A stretch of DNA of 64,000 bases from Burkholderia ubonensis (lineage in GTDB: Bacteria > Pseudomonadota > Gammaproteobacteria > Burkholderiales > Burkholderiaceae), in contig NZ_CADFEB010000004.1 of assembly GCF_902833085.1 (NCBI RefSeq), positions 186,001 through 250,000 on the forward strand, written 5' to 3'. Below the pieces are notes generated by a model. The model had not been told where the DNA came from. It searched no databases and saw nothing but the letters and a program-made list of their open reading frames with translations. Both the position numbers and the translations under genes were made by a program. Positions 22,992 to 30,686 of this stretch are shown here, piece after piece (the first letter of the stretch is position 1; every line of letters starts with the position of its first letter).

Positions 22992-23346
22992 CGCGTGCTC
23001 CGAATGTCGTTGTCGGTTGACGGTCAAGCGTACCCGAGCAGGGGAAGTTCGGACAGGGGTGGCCGACTAGGGACGCCCGGCTAGGGGGCGGCGGTAGACA
23101 CGAACATCGAGAGCCGTCGATGGTGCATGGTAGACCAAGGGAAATGTGGATAACTAGTTATTGGATAACTAGTTAATAATTTTGTGTATTCCGGCAGCTT
23201 GTCGGGAGGTGGTCGACGACCCGCAAGCGCGAACGACGCGCTGAAACGGAGCGGCGGCACTTGTACTTGTATGAGCGGCGCGCGCTTGATGAGGCCAACG
23301 GGCAGGACAGGAGCGTGAGTTTGTGCGACGTTGTGCGTTCAGGACG
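22992..23346. other. 355-bp gene-free left flank of the tandem array
   Basis: No credible coding sequence is visible. The segment at 23140-23190 is sharply A+T-rich for this genome and holds an exact DnaA-box 9-mer and two copies of the palindrome TAACTAGTTA. The rest (23186-23346) is GC-rich without recognised elements. It must also contain the GST promoter at its left end. Confidence 0.6.
23145..23175. repeat. AT-rich direct repeat of palindromes with an exact DnaA-box 9-mer
   Basis: GGATAACTAGTTA occurs at 23148-23160 and again at 23163-23175, a 15-bp period. Each copy contains the perfect 10-bp palindrome TAACTAGTTA. The first copy is preceded so that TGTGGATAA (23145-23153), the reverse complement of the DnaA-box consensus TTATCCACA, is exact. 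A+T-rich sequence continues to about 23190. Confidence 0.8.
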
Positions 23347-24722
23347 GATGTGGACAACCGCCCCACGGAGCCACTCAAAATGCTGTGTATCCGCAAGGTG
23401 AAGGTGTTGCCCGTGGGCGAATATGCGCCGGGCCGTGCGGGCGGCGCTAGACCGTCTCGCGCAGATGAACGCGCCGAGCCGACCGAGCGGACGCAGCTCG
23501 TCACGCCGCCGCGCATTGTGGATATCCCCAGTCCGAAATAACTCGAAGCCCTGTGCATTTCAAAGGTGAGCGTGAGAGCCTGATCGAACGCGTCGCCAGA
23601 ATCGATGTGGATAACCAACACCCGAGGTAACTCGAAACGCTGTGGATTTTAACGGTGAGGGTGAGCCCACGATCGAACGCGTCGCCGGCTGAGATGTGGA
23701 TATCCGGTCTCCGAGGCCACTCGCAAGGCTGTGGATTTTAACGGTGAGAGTGACCCCTCGATCAAACGCATCGCCAGCGCCGATGTGGATATCCGACCTT
23801 TGAGGCGACTCGAAACGCTGTGGATTTCAATGGTGAGAGTGATCCCTCGGTCGAACGTTTCGCCAACTCCGGTGTGGATATCCGGTCCCCGAGGCGACTC
23901 GCAAGGCTGTGAATTCTAACGGTGAGGCTGATCCCTCGATCGAACGTTTCGCCAGCTCCGGTGTGGATATCCGGCCCCGAGGCGACTCGCAAGGCTGTGA
24001 ATTCTAACGGTGAGGGTGAGTCCTCGATCGAACACTTCGCCAGCTCCGATGTGGATATCCGGCCTCCGGAACCACTCGAAACGCTGTGGATTTCAATGGT
24101 GAGGGTGATCCCTCGATCGAACGTTTCGCCAGCTCCGATGTGGATATCCGGCCCCGAGGCGACTCGCAAGGCTGTGAATTCTAACGGTGAGGCTGATCCC
24201 TCGGTCGAACGTTTCGCCAGCTCCGATGTGGATATCCGGCCCCGAGACGACTCGCAAGGCTGTGAATTCTAACGGTGAGGGTGAGTCCTCGGTCGAACGT
24301 TTCGCCAGCTCCGATGTGGATATCCGGCATCCGGAACCACTCGCAAGGCTGTGGATTTTAACGGTGAGAGTGAGTTCTCGGTCGAACACTTCGCCAGTTC
24401 CGATGTGGATATCCGGCCTCCAAGTCGACTCGCAAGGCTGTGAATTCTAACGGTGAGGGATGAGCCCCGATCGAACGCGTCGCCAGCCCGGATATGGATA
24501 TCCGCCCCCCGACGCAACTCGAAAGGCTGTGGATTCTACAGGTGAGCATAAGCACCCGATCAAATGCGTTGCGCGGATCGCCGAAACAACTCGAATCCCT
24601 GTGCATTTCAAAGGTGAGCGTGAACCCCTGCTCAGGCACGTCGAGCCGCATTTCCGTTGTGGATATCCGCCTCCCAGTGCAAATCGAAACGCTGTGCAAT
24701 CCAACGGTGAGGACGCGCGCCT
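23347..24722. repeat. Tandem array of about 15 units of 88-89 bp
   Basis: Units beginning (G/A)TGTGGATA recur at 23515, 23604, 23693, 23782, 23871, 23960, 24048, 24137, 24225, 24313, 24402 and 24491, each 88 or 89 bp apart. A box-less copy follows near 24570, then one at 24656, and a diverged, interrupted one at 23347. A typical unit contains GGATATCC, often GAATTC, and TCGATCGA or TCGGTCGA. Unit GC is about 59%, below the surrounding genes. Because 88 and 89 are not multiples of three, open frames on either strand drift between units and stops recur, so I do not call genes here. Function unknown. Confidence 0.92.
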
Positions 24723-25058
24723 CCACCCGGCCGGCCCCCGTCGCGCGGCGCGCGAGCGCCGGCCGCCATCCCGCGAGCGGCTATCCCGACAACACGCTGC
24801 TTCCACGACCAGGCACGCCCGCGCCACAGCCCCACCCGATCCGCCACGCATCCCCCGCACGCGAAAACTCTCTCAAATCCCGCATAAATGCTGCGTAGTT
24901 TTTCTCGTCAGACGGCCATCCGAGCAAGATGAGAAAAAACATTCTTCTTTCCGCGCGAAAAAATAGAGCCATTCCGCTGCCGCCGGCACAGCGTCGCCCG
25001 ACGCGCCGCCGCGGCCGCCAAGAACAGCAGAAATCTGCATAAATCAGGAGACGTCCCC
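24723..25058. other. 336-bp right flank of the array / leader of the oxidoreductase gene
   Basis: The left part is GC-rich and featureless. From 24880 it becomes A+T-richer, with an imperfect stem TTTTTCTCGTC/GATGAGAAAAA (24896-24932) and two TGCATAAAT/CGCATAAAT-like motifs (about 24883 and 25038). The promoter of the downstream oxidoreductase gene must lie here. Its ribosome-binding site is AGGAGAC. No gene is supported. Confidence 0.5.
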
Positions 25059-28000
25059 ATGACCGCCCGCTTGCCCATCGACGGCACGCCCGCCCTATCC
25101 GACTACCGTCTGACCGACAACCTGACCGCGACGCGCGGCCGGATCTTCCTGACCGGCACGCAGGCGCTGGTGCGCCTGCTGCTGATGCAGCGCGCGGCCG
25201 ACGCCGCGCAGGGGCTGAACACGGCCGGCTTCGTCAGCGGCTACCGCGGCTCGCCGCTCGGCATGGTCGACCAGCAGCTCTGGAAGGCGAAGAAACTGCT
25301 CGACGGCGGCGGCGTGCGCTTCCTGCCCGCGATCAACGAGGAGCTCGGCGGTACCGCGGTGCTCGGCACGCAGCGCGTCGAGGCCGATCCGGAGCGCACC
25401 GTCGACGGCGTCTATGCGATGTGGTACGGCAAGGGCCCGGGCGTCGATCGCGCGGGCGACGCGCTGAAGCACGGCAACGCGTACGGCTCGTCGCCGCACG
25501 GCGGCGTGCTGGTCGTCGCGGGCGACGATCACGGCTGCGTGTCGTCGTCGATGCCGCATCAGAGCGACTTCGCGATGATCGCGTGGCACATGCCGGTCGT
25601 GAATCCGTCGAACATCGCCGACATGCTCGAATTCGGGCTGTACGGCTGGGCGCTGTCGCGCTACTCGGGCGCGTGGGTCGGCTTCAAGGCGATCTCGGAA
25701 ACGGTCGAATCGGGCTCGACCGTCGACCTCGACGCACTGCAGACGCACTGGCCCGCGCCGCAAGGCTTCACGCCGCCGCCGAGCGGCCTGCACAACCGCT
25801 GGCCCGACCTGCCGAGCCTGACGATCGAGGCGCGTCTCGCCGCGAAGCTCGACGCGGTGCGCCATTTCGCGCGCGCGAACAGCATCGACAAGTGGATCGC
25901 GCCGAGCGCGCAGGCGAACGTCGGCATCGTCACCTGCGGCAAGGCGCACCTCGACCTGATGGAAGCGCTGCGCCGCCTCGACCTGACCGTCGCCGATCTC
26001 GACGCGGCCGGCGTGCGCATCTACAAGGTCGGCCTGTCGTACCCGCTCGAGATGACGCGCATCGAGACCTTCATCGACGGCCTCGCCGAAGTGCTCGTCA
26101 TCGAAGAGAAGGGGCCGGTGATCGAGCAGCAGATCAAGGACTACCTGTACAACCGCGCGGACGGCGCGCGCCCGCGCGTGCTCGGCAAGCACGACGCCGA
26201 AGGCGCGTGCCTGCTGTCCGAGCTCGGCGAGCTGCGCCCGTCGCGGATCCTGCCGGTGTTCGCCAGCTGGCTCGCGCGCCACAAGCCGGCGCTCGACCGC
26301 CGCGAGCGCGTCGTCGATCTGGTCGCGCCGCAGATCCTGTCGAACGAGGCGGACGCGGTGAAGCGCACGCCGTACTTCTGCTCGGGCTGCCCGCACAACA
26401 CGTCGACGAAGGTGCCGGAAGGCTCGATCGCGCAGGCCGGCATCGGCTGCCACTTCATGGCGTCGTGGATGGACCGCGACACGACCGGGCTGATCCAGAT
26501 GGGCGGCGAGGGCGTCGACTGGGCCGCGCACGCGATGTTCACCAACACGAAGCACGTGTTCCAGAACCTCGGCGACGGCACCTACTTCCACTCGGGGATT
26601 CTCGCGATTCGCCAGGCGGTCGCCGCGAAGGCGAACATCACGTACAAGATCCTCTACAACGACGCGGTCGCGATGACGGGCGGCCAGCCGGTCGACGGCA
26701 GCATCTCGGTGCCGCAGATCGCGCGGCAGGTCGAGGCGGAAGGCGTGTCGCGCTTCGTCGTCGTGTCGGACGAGCCCGAGAAGTACGACGGCCATCACGG
26801 GCTGTTCCCGAAGGGCACGACGTTCCACCACCGCAGCGAGCTCGACGCGGTGCAGCGCGAGCTGCGCGAGACGCCGGGCGTCACCGTGCTCATCTACGAC
26901 CAGACCTGCGCGGCCGAGAAGCGCCGCCGCCGCAAGAAGGGCGAATTCCCCGACCCGGACAAGCGCCTGTTCATCAACGACGCGGTGTGCGAAGGCTGCG
27001 GCGACTGCGGCGTGCAGTCGAACTGCCTGTCGGTCGAGCCGCTCGAGACGCCGCTCGGCCGCAAGCGCCGCATCGACCAGTCGTCGTGCAACAAGGATTT
27101 CTCGTGCGTGAACGGCTTCTGCCCGAGCTTCGTGACGGTCGAAGGCGCGGCGCTGAAGAAGGCCGCGGGCGCGGCGTTTGACGAGGCGGCGCTCGCCGCG
27201 CGCGTCGATGCGCTGCCGGTGCCGGCGACGCATCTCGACGCGGCGCCGTACGACATGCTCGTGACGGGCGTCGGCGGCACGGGCGTCGTGACGGTCGGCG
27301 CGCTGGTCAGCATGGCCGCGCACCTCGAAGGCAAGAGCGCGTCGGTGCTCGACTTCATGGGCTTCGCGCAGAAGGGCGGCTCGGTGCTGTCGTTCGTGCG
27401 GATCGCGTCGAGCGACCGGTGGCTGAACCAGGTGCGCATCGACACGCAGCAGGCCGACGTGCTGCTTGCCTGCGACATGGTCGTCGGCGCGAGCGCGGAT
27501 GCGCTGCAGACGGTGCGTCACGGGCGTTCGCGGATCGTCGTCAACACGCACCGGATTCCGAACGCGTCGTTCGTGCAGAACCCGGACGCGAACCTGCACG
27601 CGGACGCGCTGCTCGAGAAGATGCGCCACGCGGCCGGCGACGGCTTCCTGTCGAGCTGCGACGCGCAGGCGCTCGCCGCGAAATTCCTCGGCGATTCGAT
27701 CGGCGCGAACATCCTGATGCTCGGCTACGCGTGGCAGCTCGGCCTCGTGCCGGTGTCGCTCGCGGCGATGATGCGCGCGATCGAGCTGAACAATGTCGCG
27801 GTGCCGATGAACAAGCTCGCGTTCGCGGTCGGCCGGATGGCGGCGGGGGACCCGGCCGGGCTCGACGCGCTGTGGAACGCGCGGCATGCGGTGGCGGCGC
27901 CCGCCGCGCCCGAGACGCTTGCCGAGCTGATCGCGGATCGCGAAGCGCGTCTCGACGCGTACGGCGGCGCGCGCTACGTCGAGCGCTATCGCGCGCTCGT

Positions 28001-28631
28001 GAATGCCGCGCGTGCCAAGGACGACGATGCGCTCACGCGCGCGGTCGCGACGACGTTCTACCGCCTGCTCGCGGTGAAGGACGAATACGAAGTCGCACGG
28101 CTGTACGCGGACGGCGCGTTCCGCACGGCGCTCGAAGCGCAGTTCGAAGGCGTGCCGGGGCAGGACTATCGCGTGAAGTTCAACCTGGCGCCGCCGACGG
28201 TCGCGAAGGCGGGCAGCGACGGCAGCCTGCCGAAGAAGCGCGTGTTCGGCCAGTGGATGTGGCCGGTGCTCGGCGTGCTCGCGCGCGTGCGCAGCCTGCG
28301 CGGCACGTGGCTCGATCCGTTCGGCCGCACCGTCGAGCGGAAGATGGAGCGCGCGCTCGCCGACGACTACGAGACGACGCTGACCCGCGCGCTCGCGGCG
28401 ATGACCGCGGACAACGCGGCGCAGGTCGCGCAGCTGGCCGACCTGCACGCCCGCGTGCGCGGCTTCGGCCACGTGAAGCTGCGCAATCTCGCCGGCGTGA
28501 AGCGCGCGGAGCGCGAGCTTGCGCTGCAGCTCGGCATCGACGCGGCGACGAGCGCGCACGTGCGGCATGCGCTCGACGAAGTGAAGGGCGCGGGAACGCT
28601 GAAGGGGATTCCGGTCGTCGTCGCGAAGTAA
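25059..28631 (+). CDS. Indolepyruvate ferredoxin oxidoreductase family, fused subunits
   Basis: The 1190-residue protein is a fusion. The N-terminal thiamine-pyrophosphate-dependent 2-ketoacid oxidoreductase parts (about residues 20-640; PYFCSGCPHNTSTKVPEG and the TPP region GGEGVDW) join a 4Fe-4S-type cysteine cluster (CEGCGDCGVQSNC, about 645-660). The gamma-type domain follows (GVGGTGVVTVGALVSMAA, from about 730), then a C-terminal DUF6537 region. This matches aerobic-proteobacterial IorAB fusions, which oxidatively decarboxylate arylpyruvates such as indolepyruvate to aryl-acetyl-CoA. It takes part in aromatic amino-acid degradation. The leader lies directly beside the tandem array. A bidirectional terminator follows. 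Confidence 0.92.
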   Translation: MTARLPIDGTPALSDYRLTDNLTATRGRIFLTGTQALVRLLLMQRAADAAQGLNTAGFVSGYRGSPLGMVDQQLWKAKKLLDGGGVRFLPAINEELGGTAVLGTQRVEADPERTVDGVYAMWYGKGPGVDRAGDALKHGNAYGSSPHGGVLVVAGDDHGCVSSSMPHQSDFAMIAWHMPVVNPSNIADMLEFGLYGWALSRYSGAWVGFKAISETVESGSTVDLDALQTHWPAPQGFTPPPSGLHNRWPDLPSLTIEARLAAKLDAVRHFARANSIDKWIAPSAQANVGIVTCGKAHLDLMEALRRLDLTVADLDAAGVRIYKVGLSYPLEMTRIETFIDGLAEVLVIEEKGPVIEQQIKDYLYNRADGARPRVLGKHDAEGACLLSELGELRPSRILPVFASWLARHKPALDRRERVVDLVAPQILSNEADAVKRTPYFCSGCPHNTSTKVPEGSIAQAGIGCHFMASWMDRDTTGLIQMGGEGVDWAAHAMFTNTKHVFQNLGDGTYFHSGILAIRQAVAAKANITYKILYNDAVAMTGGQPVDGSISVPQIARQVEAEGVSRFVVVSDEPEKYDGHHGLFPKGTTFHHRSELDAVQRELRETPGVTVLIYDQTCAAEKRRRRKKGEFPDPDKRLFINDAVCEGCGDCGVQSNCLSVEPLETPLGRKRRIDQSSCNKDFSCVNGFCPSFVTVEGAALKKAAGAAFDEAALAARVDALPVPATHLDAAPYDMLVTGVGGTGVVTVGALVSMAAHLEGKSASVLDFMGFAQKGGSVLSFVRIASSDRWLNQVRIDTQQADVLLACDMVVGASADALQTVRHGRSRIVVNTHRIPNASFVQNPDANLHADALLEKMRHAAGDGFLSSCDAQALAAKFLGDSIGANILMLGYAWQLGLVPVSLAAMMRAIELNNVAVPMNKLAFAVGRMAAGDPAGLDALWNARHAVAAPAAPETLAELIADREARLDAYGGARYVERYRALVNAARAKDDDALTRAVATTFYRLLAVKDEYEVARLYADGAFRTALEAQFEGVPGQDYRVKFNLAPPTVAKAGSDGSLPKKRVFGQWMWPVLGVLARVRSLRGTWLDPFGRTVERKMERALADDYETTLTRALAAMTADNAAQVAQLADLHARVRGFGHVKLRNLAGVKRAERELALQLGIDAATSAHVRHALDEVKGAGTLKGIPVVVAK

Positions 28632-28654
28632 CGCGGCGCGCGGTACGGCGGACG

Positions 28655-28688
28655 GCAAAACGGCGACGCTGCGGCGTCGCCGTTTTGC
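28655..28688. terminator. Bidirectional terminator between oxidoreductase and antiporter genes
   Basis: GCAAAACGGCGACG and CGTCGCCGTTTTGC form a perfect 14-bp stem with a 6-nt loop. A- and T-tracts on the two flanks serve both convergent genes. Confidence 0.88.
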
Positions 28689-28710
28689 TTGGGGCGGCCC
28701 CGCGATTCGA

Positions 28711-30378
28711 TCAGATCAGCCCTTTCTTCCGCGTCGACAGCGCCGTCTCCGACAGGTCGATTTCGCGTAGCAGTTTCGCGAGCGTTTCGTCCGAAATCCG
28801 GTGCTCGCCGCGCATCCGGTACAGCATCGAGCGCTCCGCGCGCACGGCCGCGATCTTCATCTGCAGCTCCATCGTCTCGGCTTGCTTGGCTTCGGCGCGC
28901 GGCGCGGGGCCGCCGTCCGACAGCGCGGCCAGGCGCCGCCGATACAGGTCCATCACCCGCGCGGCGACGTCCGCGCAGCGCGCGGAGCCCGATTCGTCGA
29001 GATCGACCGCGATCGCGCCGTGCGCGGAGTCGATCGCGCGGATCGCCGCCTGCGCGGCGGCCGAGCGCGCGGCGCGCTCTTCCTCGGCGAGCGGGTTGCG
29101 CGTCGAGCGCACGCCGCGCAGCAGCAGCGGCAGCCCGATCACGGCAAAGACCAGCGAACCGAGGATCACCGCCGACGCGACGAAGATCGCGGTGTCGCGG
29201 CCGGGCAGCGGCGTGCCGTCGGCGAGCGCGACCGGAATCGACAGCACGCCGGCGAGCGTCACCGCGCCGCGCACGCCGCCGACCGTCATCACCGCGATCG
29301 TGCGCAGCCCGGCCATCGTGCCGGTGAGGCCCTGGCGCGCCGCGCGGCGGCTCGCGATCCAGCGCAGCAGCCAGACCCACATGAAGCGGATCGCGTAGAG
29401 CGCGAGCATCATCGCGAGCACGTTGAGGATCATCCGGCCGACGAGCGCGTCGCTCGTGTGATGCGCGTCGACGAGCGCGCGGCCGATGATGTGCGGCAGC
29501 TGCAGGCCGAGCATGATGAACACCATGCCGTTGAACACGAACTCGATCATCGCCCACGTGCTTTCCGCGCGCACGCGCGACGCGACCGTGCTTTTGCGGG
29601 AGAAGCTCGTGTAGTTCATCATCATCCCGGCCGCGACGGCCGCCAGCACGCCCGACAGGTCGAGGTGCTCGGCGATCAGGTACGCGGCGAACGGCACGAG
29701 CAGCGTCATCACGATCCCGGGCGCCGGGTCGCCTTCCTGCTCGGCGTTCAGGAAGCGCGTCGACAGCGCGCTGAAGGTCCACGACACGGCCGCGCCCGTC
29801 GCGAGCCCGCCGGCCGCGACGATTACGAACGTGACCGACGCGTCGCGCAGCGAGAACATGCCGGTCAGCGCGGCGGCGACCGCGAACTTCAGCGCGACGA
29901 GGCCCGACGCGTCGTTCATCAGCGCCTCGCCCTCGAGGATGTGCATCAGCTGCGGCGGGATCCGGCCCTTGCCCGCGATGCCCGACAGCGCGACCGCGTC
30001 GGTCGGCGACAGCACCGCGGCAAGCGCGAACGCGATCGGCAGCGGCAACTCGGGAATCAGCCAATGCGCGAAGTAGCCCACTGCGAGTACCGTCATGAAC
30101 ACGAGCCCGAACGCGAGCATCAGGATCGCGCGGCGCTGCAGGTACAGCTCGCGTTTCGGAATCCGCCAGCCGTCCGCGAACAGCAGCGGCGGAATGAACA
30201 GCAGCATGAAGATTTCGGGGTCGAACGTGACGTGCAGGTTGAATTTCGGCCACGCGAGGATCGCGCCGAACGCGATCTGCATCAGCGGCAATGGCAGCCG
30301 CAACGGCAGCATGCGCGTGAGCGCACCGGACAGTGCGACGGTGAGCAGCAGGACCAGGACGGTGAAGACAATTTCCAT
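28711..30378 (-). CDS. CPA1-family Na+/H+ antiporter (NhaP/YjcE-like)
   Basis: This 555-residue membrane protein has about 12 helices in the first 420 residues and a cytoplasmic helical tail. Conserved CPA1 features include FIPPLLFADGW, LSPTDAVALSGI, the membrane Asp in LEGEALMNDASGLVALKF, and GVRGAVTLAGVLSIP. It exchanges Na+ (or K+) for protons across the inner membrane, for pH and salt homeostasis. I chose ATG 30378 (MEIVFTVLVLLL) because the frame upstream encodes a non-hydrophobic arginine-rich stretch. It is divergent from an EAL-domain gene. Confidence 0.9.
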   Translation of the reverse strand: MEIVFTVLVLLLTVALSGALTRMLPLRLPLPLMQIAFGAILAWPKFNLHVTFDPEIFMLLFIPPLLFADGWRIPKRELYLQRRAILMLAFGLVFMTVLAVGYFAHWLIPELPLPIAFALAAVLSPTDAVALSGIAGKGRIPPQLMHILEGEALMNDASGLVALKFAVAAALTGMFSLRDASVTFVIVAAGGLATGAAVSWTFSALSTRFLNAEQEGDPAPGIVMTLLVPFAAYLIAEHLDLSGVLAAVAAGMMMNYTSFSRKSTVASRVRAESTWAMIEFVFNGMVFIMLGLQLPHIIGRALVDAHHTSDALVGRMILNVLAMMLALYAIRFMWVWLLRWIASRRAARQGLTGTMAGLRTIAVMTVGGVRGAVTLAGVLSIPVALADGTPLPGRDTAIFVASAVILGSLVFAVIGLPLLLRGVRSTRNPLAEEERAARSAAAQAAIRAIDSAHGAIAVDLDESGSARCADVAARVMDLYRRRLAALSDGGPAPRAEAKQAETMELQMKIAAVRAERSMLYRMRGEHRISDETLAKLLREIDLSETALSTRKKGLI

Positions 30379-30686
30379 CGATACGTCGAAAGCGGGGTAT
30401 GAAACGGTCGTACGGAGTGTAGCGTGCCGCCCGGACGGCTGCGTTCGAGTGCGCCGGTGCGTGCGCACCGAAATGGTGCGTCCCGCATGCGCCACGGCGG
30501 TGCGCCGCTCGCGCGGGCATGCGCGGCGGGCCGGCACGGCGTGCGCACGAAGCTTGCTTGATGCTTGCCGACAAGCGACAACAACCGGCAATCCGAGGGC
30601 CCATCATTCATGACAACTCGCAGGACATCTCACGCGCCGTCCAGTTCGCCCGCCGCCGCGTTCGCCAGCATCAGGAGGAAGGGGGT
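30379..30686. other. 308-bp divergent intergenic region, antiporter / EAL gene
   Basis: It must contain promoters for both genes. A -10-like TACACT on the minus strand (around 30417) lies about 40 bp from the antiporter start. On the plus side there is only the strong AGGAGG ribosome-binding site (30674-30679). No palindrome, RNA or gene is evident. Confidence 0.4.

Noticed and set aside
23347..24722. CRISPR array
   Set aside because: Repeats are 88-89 bp and directly adjacent with no unique spacers, units vary in sequence, and no cas genes are present.
23140..24722. Chromosome or plasmid replication origin
   Set aside because: DnaA-box-like motifs and an AT-rich segment are present, but there is no dnaA, rep, parA/B or other origin-linked gene and the flanks are ordinary chromosomal genes. 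Kept only as a DnaA-binding hypothesis.
23731..24726. Open frames of 60-140 codons on both strands inside the tandem array
   Set aside because: They are made of the 88-89 bp repeat read in successive frames, have no ribosome-binding sites or family similarity, and unit length is not a multiple of three. I treat them as repeat-derived, not genes.
25095..28658. Long open frame (1187 codons) antisense to the indolepyruvate oxidoreductase gene
   Set aside because: It is arginine/histidine-rich shadow coding caused by GC-rich third positions opposite a clearly conserved gene. The same applies to the long antisense frames opposite metH, bioA/F, argS, plcN and aceK.
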